From NCBI GenBank assembly GCA_029213005.1, contig JARGPI010000009.1, forward strand, positions 1 to 64,000: DNA of 64,000 nt. The letters are read 5' to 3'. Below the pieces are notes generated by a model. That model was not told the DNA's origin. It did no database searches and saw nothing but the letters and a program-made list of their open reading frames with translations. This document shows positions 28,046-36,848 of this stretch, piece by piece. The DNA is from Verrucomicrobiales bacterium. Lineage in GTDB: Bacteria > Verrucomicrobiota > Verrucomicrobiia > Verrucomicrobiales > DEV007. Position 1 is the first letter of the stretch; every line of letters begins with the position of its first letter. A program made the translations under genes and the position numbers.

Positions 28046-28130
28046 CTCTTGTTCTTGCTCCTAATCCTGTTCTTAATCCCCGTTTTCCGAGCAAGAGCAA
28101 GAGCAAGAGCAAGAGCAAGAGCAAGAGCTC
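28046..28130. repeat. Hairpin element with (GAGCAA)6 hexamer array
   Basis: CTCTTGTTCTTGCTC (28046-28060) is the exact reverse complement of GAGCAAGAACAAGAG and pairs imperfectly with a hexamer run of six GAGCAA units plus GAGCTC (28089-28130). Between them is TAATCCTGTTCTTAATCCC. A degenerate copy of the same element lies at 61954-62004 with only one and a half hexamers. Both copies sit within 130 bp of a GTAC pair. The extra hexamers suggest replication-slippage growth of one arm. Confidence 0.8.
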
Positions 28131-28214
28131 ACGGCACTTTTCCGCCTTTGCTTTCAACCGGAATTGGGTGTGAAATGTTTGATCCTGCATCGTTGGATGC
28201 TTTTTCGCTGAACC

Positions 28215-29246
28215 ATGATTTTGAACACTCCCGGTAATGTTAAGGAACTCGATGAATTGATCGCTTCGCCAAGTGATGAGGTGATTGAAAGCATCCGCAA
28301 GCGGGACGGGGATTTTACGGTGCTCGGTGCCGGGGGGAAGATGGGGTATCACCTGTGCCTCATGTTGCAGAAGGCTCTGGCCGCCGCCGGTAAAAAGTCC
28401 ACCGTTCGGGCGGTGTCGCGTTTTGGGTCGGTTCGGGCTGGAGAGGAGTTCGAGGCGATTGGCTGCGAAGTGGTGCGGGCGGATCTCAGTGATCGGGAAG
28501 GTCTGAAGGCTCTCCCGGATTCGCCAAATGTGTTTTTTCTTGCCGGAGTGAAGTTCGGAACTTCGAATGATACCGGGTTGCTGGAGCTGATGAATGTCGT
28601 GATGCCGCGACTGGTTGCGGAACGTTTTCGCGCGTCCGATATCGTCGCTTTGTCGACAGGGTGCGTCTATTCATTTGTGACGCCGGAATCAGGTGGCTCC
28701 ACGGAACGGGATGAAACCAATCCGCCTGGCGAGTATGCGATCTCCTGTCTGGGGCGTGAGAAAGCGTTTGTCGATGCGGCGGACCGCTATGGAACACGGT
28801 CGGCACTGATTCGGTTAAACTACAGTATAGATTTGCGATATGGAGTGCTGGTGGACCTGGCCCAAAAGGTCATCGCGGGGACCCCGATTGATGTTACTAC
28901 GGGGTATGTGAATCTGATTTGGCAGGGGGATGCGATTCGACATACGATCAGAAGTCTCGAACATGTCTCGGCCCCTCCTTTTGTGATCAATGTGACCGGC
29001 GATGAGATCCTGAAAGTTCGGGATCTGGCCCGGAAGTTTGGCGACAAATTTAAGCGTGAGGTTGATATCGTCGGAAGCGAAGCGGCGACCGCCTGGTTGA
29101 GCGATGCCTCGCAATCCCACGAACGGTTCGGGCGGCCTGAGGTGTCGGTAGACCGGATGATTGATTGGGTGGCGGAGTGGCTGAAAAGCGGTGGGGAACA
29201 ACTCGGTAAACCTACCCATTTCGAAACGCGTGATGGAAAATACTGA
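28215..29246 (+). CDS. NAD(P)-dependent epimerase/dehydratase
   Basis: 343 residues, extended short-chain dehydrogenase fold. Nucleotide-binding GAGGKMG lies at residues 38-44 (TVLGAGGKMGYHL), and a LSTGCVYSF strand carries the usual Ser/Thr position. The catalytic Tyr would be Tyr174 in EYAISCLGREKAF, but the Lys four residues later is replaced by Cys178, so the canonical YxxxK pair is missing. Its neighbour is a DapA/NanA-family aldolase that overlaps its end by 14 bp, suggesting a joint sugar or sugar-acid catabolic pair. Confidence 0.8.
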   Translation: MILNTPGNVKELDELIASPSDEVIESIRKRDGDFTVLGAGGKMGYHLCLMLQKALAAAGKKSTVRAVSRFGSVRAGEEFEAIGCEVVRADLSDREGLKALPDSPNVFFLAGVKFGTSNDTGLLELMNVVMPRLVAERFRASDIVALSTGCVYSFVTPESGGSTERDETNPPGEYAISCLGREKAFVDAADRYGTRSALIRLNYSIDLRYGVLVDLAQKVIAGTPIDVTTGYVNLIWQGDAIRHTIRSLEHVSAPPFVINVTGDEILKVRDLARKFGDKFKREVDIVGSEAATAWLSDASQSHERFGRPEVSVDRMIDWVAEWLKSGGEQLGKPTHFETRDGKY

Positions 29247-30285
29247 TATGCCCCCCTTAAAGCGATGGACAGAAAGCCTCGCGAGCGGGCTGGTGATACC
29301 TGCTTTGCCCCTGGCTCTGTCGGAGGATGGCCAATGGTCGGAGAGGCATCAGCAAGCTCTGCTTCGTTACTACATCGAATCCGGTGCGGGTGGGGTTGCC
29401 GCAGCGGTTCACTCGACTCAGTTTGAGATTCGTGATCCGGAACACGGTTTGTTTGAGCCGGTGCTTCGGTTGACTTCAGAGGTGCTTGATCAATATGCGG
29501 CACCGGATTTTGTGAGGATTGCAGGGATTTGCGGAAGAACGCCCCAGGCGATAAAAGAGGCGGAATTTATCAGGGACACGGGATATCATGCTGGTCTGGT
29601 CAGTCTCGCTGCCTTATCAGACTCATCGGAATCCGCTGCGATCGAACATATCAAAGCGGTTTCGGAAGTGATCCCGGTGATCGGATTTTATCTGCAGCCT
29701 GCCGTGGGTGGGCGAGTCTATCGTTATTCGTTCTGGCGGGAGTTCTGCGAAATCGAGAATGTGATTGCTATCAAAATCGCACCCTTCAATCGCTACCAAA
29801 CCTGGGATGTGATTCGTGCGGTGATCGAGTCGGGAAGGCGGGATATCACTCTCTATACCGGAAATGATGACAATATAATCTCCGATTTGATAACGCCGTT
29901 TGTCTGGAAAGACGAGGTTCGTTATATAGCGGGCGGATTGCTCGGGCAGTGGGGAGTCTGGACAAAAGCGGCGGTGGAAATGTTCCCGCAAATCAAAACG
30001 GATCGGGCATCCGGAACGATCGCGTCTCACTGGATGACTCAGAACGCTGCATTGACCGATGCCAACGCTGCGGTCTTTGACGCGGCGAACGGATTTTCCG
30101 GCTGCATACCGGGAATTCTCGAAGTACTGCGTCGTCAGGGGCTGGTTCCGTCAACCCGTTGTTTGAATGCAAATGAGAGAATGTCGCCCGGCCAGGCTGA
30201 GGAGCTGGACCGGATAATCGAAGCTTATCCCGAATTCATAGACGATGAATTTGTTGCTGAGAATCTGGACCGTTGGCTGGAGTAG
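29233..30285 (+). CDS. Dihydrodipicolinate synthase/N-acetylneuraminate lyase family protein
   Basis: About 350 residues, TIM-barrel class I aldolase family. Lys181 in VIAIKIAPFNRY is the predicted Schiff-base residue and a Tyr (IPVIGFYLQPA, about residue 153) precedes it as in the family. It is longer than DapA (about 292), and no other lysine-biosynthesis genes are near, so a sugar-acid aldolase/dehydratase role is more likely. ATG 29233 overlaps the epimerase gene; ATG 29248 is an equally possible start five codons later. Confidence 0.75.
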   Translation: MENTDMPPLKRWTESLASGLVIPALPLALSEDGQWSERHQQALLRYYIESGAGGVAAAVHSTQFEIRDPEHGLFEPVLRLTSEVLDQYAAPDFVRIAGICGRTPQAIKEAEFIRDTGYHAGLVSLAALSDSSESAAIEHIKAVSEVIPVIGFYLQPAVGGRVYRYSFWREFCEIENVIAIKIAPFNRYQTWDVIRAVIESGRRDITLYTGNDDNIISDLITPFVWKDEVRYIAGGLLGQWGVWTKAAVEMFPQIKTDRASGTIASHWMTQNAALTDANAAVFDAANGFSGCIPGILEVLRRQGLVPSTRCLNANERMSPGQAEELDRIIEAYPEFIDDEFVAENLDRWLE

Positions 30286-30305
30286 GGGAACAGCACTCCG
30301 GTTCG

Positions 30306-32786
30306 TCACTGCACGTAGAGTTCCCCGAATTTCAGGGTGTCGTGAAAAGACGTCGCTTCGGGGCCGAGTGGTGAGAAAGCGGTGGTTTCGGTATCTTCTG
30401 TGCCTGCCCGTTTCCGGTAGAGGTTGAAATACCAGGGTAGACTGGTTCCCTTTCCGGATGCGAGAGCTTCCTTCTTTGATCGGAAGGGCCTGTGACCAAC
30501 GATATTGTGTAGTGGATCTTCATCCGAAGCGGTGGTCGGTAATCGCATTTCCACCGACCAGAAACCGTCTCCGATGTGGGTGGCGACTTCCGCTTGTGAA
30601 GCCCAGTCGTGCCATTTCTCTTTTTTAACGCCCCGGTCCAAATCCACAAGGGCTCCTGCTGGATTGATGACGATTTGATAGTAGGCATGTTGGTCGGTTT
30701 CGATCAAAAGCTCGAGGTGCTCGCCATGCCAAATCGCGGGGTCGTTGTTCCGATCCGTTCCGATAACGGGTCGGGTCCCGGGTTCGCCTTCGCAGTGGAT
30801 CGCCAGATAGAGATTGTCGTTCCACCAGCGGGCCCGGAATTTGGTTGGATACTTTGGTTTTTCACCGCTTTGGAGGTCCCGCAAATTTCCCTGCAGAGAA
30901 TAGGCGGTCCAGAATGCTTCGTCTATTTTGCCATCAAGCTGAAGCGTTTCCCGGGCGTCACTCCATTTTTCTTTTTCCATGTCGATCAAGCGGAAAGAGG
31001 GTAAACCTTCGGGACGATTCGGGCGGATTTGGGTCGCCCGGGACCGGAGGGTTTCAAGGTATTCATCGACAAGTTTGATTCGTTTTCCGTATACCGATTG
31101 CGGTGGCGCGGCAGCTTTTGCCTCATCAAAAAGCCGGATCGCTTCTTTGGTGATTTCGCCATCCGTTCCCAGTTGTCCGTAGTGGATCTCGGAGTATTCG
31201 ATAAATGCCTTCATTGTGTGGGCAGCGGGTCCGTAAAAGAGTTGGTAGTATTCGGCTAACAATTGATCGATATCCTGAGTGGCATCCCACCAGAACCGGG
31301 AAATGACAAAGGGATTGAGGTGGCTCATTCCGGGGTGGTGCAGCCCACCTTTATCGCTGGAGAGCCACACATCCTCCCGCCACACTTCGTCGGCACAATC
31401 CTTCAAACCGCGGGCGATGACGTGAGGCCAGTATTGGGGCCTGTATTCGCCGCGATTGGTGAGAGGGGTGTAGTTCAGGGTAACGGAAAGAGGGTGACTT
31501 GTCTTTTCAAGCCACTGGCGACGCAACTCGGCCCGGGACTGGTGGGTTTCGTCGTCCATTTCGCGGATCGGTCTGCCGTTGGTGATTTGAATCAGTACGT
31601 TATCGGGAAGTTTATCAATTGTCTGTGGCGGGAGTCGGTAGGTGCTGTAGGCACCGTTGAACACTTTTTTTCCGGGGTGGGTTTTTGCCAACTCGTTAGC
31701 CACTCGAACCACAAACTTCCAGACATAGTCAGACGATTGGCCCTCCGCTCCGCGTTCCGGGGAGAATTGATCCCGGCATCGATCACACTGGCAGTGGATA
31801 AATCCATCGTGCGGCATCACGGAAATAATAGGGATGTCGTAGTGATCGAACATCGTTCGGGAAAAGGCCACCATCTCGTTGATAAAGCCTTCGGACGAGA
31901 GGCAGGCATTCGGTGTTCGGCCCTCATTATCCCGTTTTCCGTTCCCGAGCATGGCATAATATTCGGGGTGGCTGCTACGCTGCAGGGGGTGTTCCAAAAC
32001 GTGACGCTGTCCATGGTGGAGTATTCCGTATTGTTTATTTGCCCCGATGCGTAGATACCACATCGCATCGTCATTGTCCGGTGAGCCGGGCAGCGGACGA
32101 CTGATCCCCCGAACCTTAAATTCCGGCTCGACAGTTTTATCTATCCCGGAAAGGGCGATGCTGGTCCGTTCCGGCAAAATCTCACCCAGCTCTCCCGGCA
32201 TATACCAGCGGACTCCCAGATCGCGAAGAAACGCGTAAACGGCGTTTAGGGAGCCCCGATGATCGTAGGCCCAGAAATCCAGATTCTTGTTGTACCATTT
32301 ATATATCGAACTGCCGACGGGGTTATTCCAGTGATGGCCCGCCAGTTTTTCCCATTCCGCCTGCTTTTCATTTTTCCACTGATTGTGATTTCTTGACCAG
32401 GGCTCTACGGGAGTAAAATCCCGGTCTTCGCCGATGAGGGCCAGCCAATCGCTTCCTGAGACGATGCGAAACGAATCCCGCGACAGGCCCTTCGCGTCTA
32501 CGCCTTTTTCCCGGGCCGCGGCGCTTTCCCCGACGAAGATTTTGATCGGCATCGTTCCGGTCGGTGAGGTCACGATCGACAACTCAGCGCCGGTGATTTT
32601 CTTCAGGTAGGTCTGTAACTCGCCAGCAGCGATCCGGACGGAGCGGGTGCTCTTTTCCGCCACTACGATCTCCGCATTTGCCCGCCCCTCTTCGACGATC
32701 CAGGACTCTGCTTTCGCTGGCGCGATACCACTCAGGATTAACCATAAAAAACTGAAGGAGATCGAAAGAACAGGGTAGGTCTTCAT
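30306..32786 (-). CDS. Exported DUF4838 protein with C-terminal CBM9-like domain
   Basis: About 826 residues with a signal peptide (YPVLSISFSFLWLILSGIAPA). Residues about 30-130 resemble the alpha-glucuronidase N-terminal-type domain (SVRIAAGELQTYLKKITGAEL). The middle is the DUF4838 region, with HCQCDRCRDQFSP holding three cysteines that may bind metal. Residues about 610-826 look like a CBM9/DOMON-type sugar-binding beta-sandwich (LQLDGKIDEAFWTAYS, LYLAIHCEGEPG, EHLELLIETD, VEMRLPTT). Likely acts on polysaccharide outside the cell. ATG at 32786 follows an in-frame TTG two codons upstream. Confidence 0.8.
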   Translation of the reverse strand: MKTYPVLSISFSFLWLILSGIAPAKAESWIVEEGRANAEIVVAEKSTRSVRIAAGELQTYLKKITGAELSIVTSPTGTMPIKIFVGESAAAREKGVDAKGLSRDSFRIVSGSDWLALIGEDRDFTPVEPWSRNHNQWKNEKQAEWEKLAGHHWNNPVGSSIYKWYNKNLDFWAYDHRGSLNAVYAFLRDLGVRWYMPGELGEILPERTSIALSGIDKTVEPEFKVRGISRPLPGSPDNDDAMWYLRIGANKQYGILHHGQRHVLEHPLQRSSHPEYYAMLGNGKRDNEGRTPNACLSSEGFINEMVAFSRTMFDHYDIPIISVMPHDGFIHCQCDRCRDQFSPERGAEGQSSDYVWKFVVRVANELAKTHPGKKVFNGAYSTYRLPPQTIDKLPDNVLIQITNGRPIREMDDETHQSRAELRRQWLEKTSHPLSVTLNYTPLTNRGEYRPQYWPHVIARGLKDCADEVWREDVWLSSDKGGLHHPGMSHLNPFVISRFWWDATQDIDQLLAEYYQLFYGPAAHTMKAFIEYSEIHYGQLGTDGEITKEAIRLFDEAKAAAPPQSVYGKRIKLVDEYLETLRSRATQIRPNRPEGLPSFRLIDMEKEKWSDARETLQLDGKIDEAFWTAYSLQGNLRDLQSGEKPKYPTKFRARWWNDNLYLAIHCEGEPGTRPVIGTDRNNDPAIWHGEHLELLIETDQHAYYQIVINPAGALVDLDRGVKKEKWHDWASQAEVATHIGDGFWSVEMRLPTTASDEDPLHNIVGHRPFRSKKEALASGKGTSLPWYFNLYRKRAGTEDTETTAFSPLGPEATSFHDTLKFGELYVQ

Positions 32787-32892
32787 AGGCAAAACGATGG
32801 TGGAAGATTAATGACGCGAAATGGGTTTTACAAGAGCTTTTGCCGGGTTCGGGAGGCGCAATCAATGACTGCGAGCGAGTTGGAGACGGATC

Positions 32893-32910
32893 GGGGAGGT
32901 ATTCCTCCCC
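32893..32910. other. Perfect 7-bp hairpin upstream of two divergent genes
   Basis: GGGGAGG-TATT-CCTCCCC is a perfect stem with a 4-base loop. It lies in the 270-bp gap between the DUF4838 gene (minus strand) and the small secreted protein (plus strand). The weak T-stretch after it (GGATTTTGG) is not convincing as a terminator. It may be an untranslated-leader structure. Confidence 0.4.
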
Positions 32911-33056
32911 TGGATTTTGGAAAAAATGGCGGCTTTTCAAAACTTTATTAAAAAAGTGTAACCGCGGGCTTCTCACAATCATTTCATCTCACAGAACGCG
33001 GCACTGAGGTCTGCGATTCTTTGAGAAATAACAACAACTAAGTAAACAACCAATTA

Positions 33057-33443
33057 ATGAAAGCACTTCCAATTATTACCATCGCGATTATTGCCTTTGG
33101 GCTGTCAGCTCAGGCAGGGCCATTCAGTCGTTCGACTACCGTTACCGGGGTGAACGGGAAATCTGCGAGTCGCACCGTTGCCAACTCGGTATCGAACGGT
33201 GTGGTCTCCCGCAGTGTCGTTAAGACTGGACCGGCGGGGAAAACCGCTAGTCGGGGAAGCACTGTTCAAAAAACAGCAGGTGGTCGGAGCGCTTCCCGAA
33301 ACGCAACCGGGCCCAACGGAAATACCGCGACGGCATCCGGTTCGGTGACCCGCGCAAATGGAGCGAGAACTGCGACGCGCTCTGCGACAGGGCCGAACGG
33401 TCAAACTTATGGAGGAACCATTACCACGACAGTTAAGAAGTAG
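33057..33443 (+). CDS. Small secreted TGPNG-repeat protein
   Basis: 128 residues: a signal peptide (ALPIITIAIIAFGLSAQA) followed by a low-complexity, basic mature chain rich in Ser, Thr, Gly, Ala, Asn and Arg. Imperfect repeats are visible: TGPAGKTASR, TGPNGNTATASG and TGPNGQTYGG, alternating with SRT/SRS/TRS and NG turns. The pattern suggests a beta-roll or extended surface protein. No cysteines. Function unknown. It is the first of two small exported genes before a strong terminator and an ECF sigma module. Confidence 0.75.
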   Translation: MKALPIITIAIIAFGLSAQAGPFSRSTTVTGVNGKSASRTVANSVSNGVVSRSVVKTGPAGKTASRGSTVQKTAGGRSASRNATGPNGNTATASGSVTRANGARTATRSATGPNGQTYGGTITTTVKK

Positions 33444-33488
33444 TCCGATCCGGAATTGATCGAAAAACCACTAAACCAACATCTCTAT

Positions 33489-33977
33489 ATGAAATCATAC
33501 CAAAGGATATTTTTCGCACTGTTATTATTAGGAGTTGTCACTGTCGTCTCGACACCACTTCTCCGGGCGGCAACTCAATCTGACGATGTTTTGCTGAGGC
33601 AGGCAAGAGGTCGGGAGGTCGTGAAGACGGCTCTTAATCAAATGCTGAACTTCCGAAAAACGATGCCCCTAAGCGAGGAGCAAAAATCCAAGATTCGAGT
33701 CGTAGTGGAAAGCCACAGCGCAGAGATTAAAGCTCAGGCGAAACGGGGCTCTGACGCTCGCGCCGGATTCCGCGAAGCTTCCCTGAATGCTCCGGAATCA
33801 GAAGAAGCCCTGGCTGCGGCAACTAAGATTGGCGAAGTCGCCCGGTCCCGGGCCCTGCTCGGAGCAAAAATCCGGGCGGAGGTCCGACCGCTGCTCACCC
33901 CGGAGCAACTGGACTATCTGGAGTCGGCCATGAAAGAGGTTCAAGTCGCTATTGATCAATTATTAGTAAATCTATAA
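33489..33977 (+). CDS. Periplasmic Spy/CpxP-like helical protein
   Basis: About 162 residues. ATG at 33489 puts the signal peptide first (IFFALLLLGVVTVVSTPLL); a TTG 11 codons upstream is less likely. The mature part is helical and charged, with an LTPEQLDYLESAM motif close to the LTxxQ repeats of Spy/CpxP-type proteins and an earlier MPLSEEQKSKIRVVVE with the same character. Such proteins act as periplasmic chaperones or stress sensors. The operon ends at the terminator 34004-34047. Confidence 0.6.
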   Translation: MKSYQRIFFALLLLGVVTVVSTPLLRAATQSDDVLLRQARGREVVKTALNQMLNFRKTMPLSEEQKSKIRVVVESHSAEIKAQAKRGSDARAGFREASLNAPESEEALAAATKIGEVARSRALLGAKIRAEVRPLLTPEQLDYLESAMKEVQVAIDQLLVNL

Positions 33978-34003
33978 CGAATCGTGTATCGTCAGGATTA
34001 ATC

Positions 34004-34047
34004 GAATGCGGGAGGCCGAATTGCTCCCGCATTCTCTGTTTTCCTTT
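34004..34047 (+). terminator. Rho-independent terminator
   Basis: GAATGCGGGAG (34004-34014) and CTCCCGCATTC (34024-34034) form a perfect 11-bp stem with a 9-base loop, followed by the T-rich TCTGTTTTCCTTT. It ends the secreted-protein operon. It also overlaps the first codons of the longest open frame of the sigma factor, which is a strong reason to place that start downstream at 34057. Confidence 0.88.
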
Positions 34048-34056
34048 GGAAACCTT

Positions 34057-34653
34057 ATGGAATCACCCGCCGCTGATGACGAAGAGGACTGCAAGCTGGT
34101 ACGGCAAATCCAGGCGGGCGATGACAGTGCGTTTGATGCGATGGTCTTGAAACATCAATCTCTGGTCACCGGCCTGCTTCACCGGTTTGCCCCTGATCGG
34201 GCCGATCTGGAAGATCTTGTGCAGGACGCTTTTCTGCGGATCTGGCGCGGTATACCGGACTGGAAGCCGGAGCGCCCTTTTGTCCACTGGTTGAAGACGG
34301 TGACGGTTCGCGTCGGTCTTGAGTTCTGTCGTCGTCAGAAACGCTCCAAAGTGGATCTATATGAAGATCGAAACTCTTCCAGTGACAGCGGATTTAATAT
34401 CGATCAACTTCCCGCTGAAGATTGGTCAACGGCGGAACGGGCCCGACAATCGCTTGAGACCGTGCGGGAGCTTTTATCGTTGTTACCACCCGACGATCGG
34501 GCTTTACTGACCTTGCTCTATTTGAATGAAATGCCATTGAATGAAATTGCGGGACACTTCGGGTGGAGTCTCGCCAACGCAAAAATTAAAGCATATCGCG
34601 CCCGGAAACGGCTGCGAACGACTCTGAAATCTCATGGATACCGAATCGACTGA
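34057..34653 (+). CDS. ECF-family RNA polymerase sigma factor
   Basis: About 198 residues. Region 2 is clear (AFDAMVLKHQSLVTGLLHRF, DLEDLVQDAFLRIWRGI), and region 4 ends in a helix-turn-helix (MPLNEIAGHFGWSLANAKIKAYRARKRL). The ATG at 34057 is preferred to one at 34006, because the latter lies inside the terminator stem and the extra 17 residues do not look like sigma region 2. GGAAACCTT precedes the chosen start. Its end overlaps the next gene by 20 bp, the usual arrangement for a sigma factor and its membrane-bound regulator. Confidence 0.9.
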   Translation: MESPAADDEEDCKLVRQIQAGDDSAFDAMVLKHQSLVTGLLHRFAPDRADLEDLVQDAFLRIWRGIPDWKPERPFVHWLKTVTVRVGLEFCRRQKRSKVDLYEDRNSSSDSGFNIDQLPAEDWSTAERARQSLETVRELLSLLPPDDRALLTLLYLNEMPLNEIAGHFGWSLANAKIKAYRARKRLRTTLKSHGYRID

Positions 34654-34957
34654 ATCAAACCAACAACCATCCTGGCAACGTCTTGTCGATGATGCTAAAC
34701 AGGTGGAGCCTCCGGGAGATATTCCGATCCTCCCCGCTTTGCATCTTGCTATAGAAAAGGAACGAAACAGCTCGGTGGAAGAGCCGGCGTCGCTCTGGGC
34801 TGAAATTGGCCGTTTGACAGATATGACCTGGATGAGGACGGCCGCGGCGACATTAGCCGCCGCAGTCATTCTGATGGGGCAGCAAGCCGTCGCTGACTGG
34901 TCGGAACTGTCACTGGTTTTTGATCTACATATTCCGGGGCTGTCTATTTTTCTATAA
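34634..34957 (+). CDS. Small single-pass membrane protein, possible anti-sigma factor
   Basis: 107 residues: a cytoplasmic N-terminal part of about 67 residues, one membrane helix (WMRTAAATLAAAVILMG, about residues 68-84) and a short periplasmic tail. It starts within the sigma factor gene (20-bp overlap). Position and topology fit an anti-sigma factor such as CnrY-type proteins, but no sequence signature proves this. Confidence 0.6.
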   Translation: MDTESTESNQQPSWQRLVDDAKQVEPPGDIPILPALHLAIEKERNSSVEEPASLWAEIGRLTDMTWMRTAAATLAAAVILMGQQAVADWSELSLVFDLHIPGLSIFL

Positions 34958-34977
34958 CCATTTTTCTCTATATCTTT

Positions 34978-35406
34978 ATGACTGCAGAAGTCTCAAAAAA
35001 ACAATCGCTACGCGCTGTGCTTTTCATCCTTGCTGTTTTCCTGCTGGGGATGATCGGCGGAGCAGGGGCGGCGGTGCTCGTGGTAAAACAATCGATCCAG
35101 TCAGCGGTCGATTCATCAGATGAACCGATTAAACCGGTCCGGAGGGCTTTTGATCGGCTCGGCACCGGTTTATCCAAAGAGCTGAAATTGTCGGAGGGGG
35201 AAACGAGTGCCGTGAGGAAGGAGTTGGAGGTGACCTTGGAACATATCCTGCAGCTTCGCCTGGAAACTACGGAGAGGCTCGACCGGGAAGCTCGCGACAC
35301 GATCAAGCGGATCGAATCGCACCTTCCGGAATCGAAACGACCCGAGATCCGTAAGCTTGCCAGGGACAAACTTGAGCCCTGGGGATTACTCAGGGAAGGT
35401 GAGTAG
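34978..35406 (+). CDS. Membrane-anchored CnrX/Spy-like periplasmic sensor
   Basis: 142 residues: a membrane anchor (AVLFILAVFLLGMIGGAGAAVLVV, about residues 13-36) and a helical, strongly charged periplasmic domain (residues 37-142). The domain resembles the four-helix hooked domain of periplasmic metal sensors (CnrX/Spy family), with EARDTIKRIESHLPESKR as the second hairpin. Third gene of the sigma module. No His-rich metal site is obvious, so the stimulus is unknown. Confidence 0.6.
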   Translation: MTAEVSKKQSLRAVLFILAVFLLGMIGGAGAAVLVVKQSIQSAVDSSDEPIKPVRRAFDRLGTGLSKELKLSEGETSAVRKELEVTLEHILQLRLETTERLDREARDTIKRIESHLPESKRPEIRKLARDKLEPWGLLREGE

Positions 35407-35436
35407 AGCGTAAGTTGCCGACGATGGGCAGATCCT

Positions 35437-36732
35437 CTACCATTCTCTGTAGTTGCGTTTCATCAGCTCCTGTTGGGCCTCGTCGTCTCCGATGATCACT
35501 TCTTTTTCGGGATCCCATTTGATTCCCCGGCCGAGTTTGGCTGAGACCCAACCGAGGTGTCCGGGAGTGATGCAGCGATGGCCGTTTTCGGCCGGGGCAA
35601 CCGTTTCTTTCCTTGATTTAACACAGTCGATGAAGTTTCGCTGATGGCCGGGAGAGCGATAAGCTTTCCAATTCCCGGGGTCGAAATCGGTTTTGAGCCA
35701 CGCTTCATTGGAGGCCTCCAGTTTTCCCCGGTTCACCCGGATCCAACCATCTTTGCCGATCCATTTGGCTCCGCCGGAATACATCGATGAGATCAAACCG
35801 ATTTTCCCATCGGGATAGACCGAACGGATTTCGTAATCGACCGGAGTATTATAAACTTCAGTTTTCGATGGGGTCCATCGTCTTGTTTTAACCTCAACGG
35901 GGCCGGTGGCTTCGTAGCCCATTCCCCAGTGGGCGATGTCGTTATGATGGCCGATGAAGTCCATTAAATTTCCTCCGCCATATTCGCTATGTCCCCGCCA
36001 GAGTCGGTGGTGTCTGGCACGCATGTAGGGTAGCTTTTCTCCGGGACCACACCACATGTCATAGTCGAGGCCCTTGGGAGGTTCGGTGATTTTGGTATCC
36101 CCGAGTGGTTCGGTATATCCGGTGGGTAATCCGACCTCGAATCCGCTCAATTCCCCGAGATGGCCGTTGCGGACGATCTCAACGGCTTTGCGGAAAAGGG
36201 GATCGGAGCGCTGCTGGGACCCGACTTGAAAAATGGCGTTTTGCTTGGCGACTTCCCGATAGATATCCTGCCCTTCGGCAAAGAGATGAGTAACGGGTTT
36301 TTCGCAGTAGACATCGATCCCGCGTTTCAGAGCTTCGAGGGTGATATGGTAGTGCCAGTGGTCCGGAGTTGCTACCATGACGGCATCGAGATCGTCGCGT
36401 TCCAAGAGCTTCCGGTAATCGGAGTAAGCGACGCAGTCATTGTTGCCATTTATTTTATCGACGAGGGCTTTCCCGGGATCCCGGCCGAGGGCTCTTCCTT
36501 CGCCCCAGTCCCGATCGCGGTAATGCAGGTCGTGAACATCGCAAATGGCGACGCCTTGAACATCCTCATGTTTGAGGAATGCCTCCATCACACCGATACC
36601 GCGGTTTCCCATTCCGATAAATCCCATATTGATCCTTTCCGACGGGGCGGCGCACCCGGTTCGGTAAGCCAGAATCGAAGGGATTCCGATGCCGGATTGA
36701 ATCAGAAAATGACGGCGCGATGCTTTTTTCAT
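35437..36732 (-). CDS. Tat-exported Gfo/Idh/MocA-family oxidoreductase
   Basis: 431 residues. The N-terminus MKKASRRHFLIQSGIGIP is a twin-arginine signal variant (S-R-R-H-F-L), so a folded NAD(P) protein is exported. The Rossmann part starts NMGFIGMGNRGIGVMEAF. The family's DAVMVATPDHWHYHITLEAL and VYCEKPVTH (Lys as catalytic residue) are intact. The C-terminal domain (YGGGNLMDFIGHHNDIAHWGMG) is typical of verrucomicrobial and planctomycetal exported members thought to act on sugars. ATG at 36732 is chosen because the Tat motif follows; a TTG lies 12 codons upstream. Confidence 0.9.
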   Translation of the reverse strand: MKKASRRHFLIQSGIGIPSILAYRTGCAAPSERINMGFIGMGNRGIGVMEAFLKHEDVQGVAICDVHDLHYRDRDWGEGRALGRDPGKALVDKINGNNDCVAYSDYRKLLERDDLDAVMVATPDHWHYHITLEALKRGIDVYCEKPVTHLFAEGQDIYREVAKQNAIFQVGSQQRSDPLFRKAVEIVRNGHLGELSGFEVGLPTGYTEPLGDTKITEPPKGLDYDMWCGPGEKLPYMRARHHRLWRGHSEYGGGNLMDFIGHHNDIAHWGMGYEATGPVEVKTRRWTPSKTEVYNTPVDYEIRSVYPDGKIGLISSMYSGGAKWIGKDGWIRVNRGKLEASNEAWLKTDFDPGNWKAYRSPGHQRNFIDCVKSRKETVAPAENGHRCITPGHLGWVSAKLGRGIKWDPEKEVIIGDDEAQQELMKRNYREW

Positions 36733-36848
36733 GCAGGCAGAATGGAGTGTGAACCCAGCCTGCGGCAAGGCTTTTTAAGTCCGTAATAGCGGGCAGGCGC
36801 GGTGATGTTGCCGAAAGAGTCGACCCGCGCATCGCGGCGGGAGGATCG

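Noticed and set aside
28088..28130. Hexamer run as a CRISPR array
   Set aside because: The units are directly adjacent six-base repeats with no spacers, and no cas genes are present.
34006..34056. Longer start for the ECF sigma factor
   Set aside because: The codons lie inside a perfect 11-bp terminator stem and the extra residues do not resemble sigma region 2.
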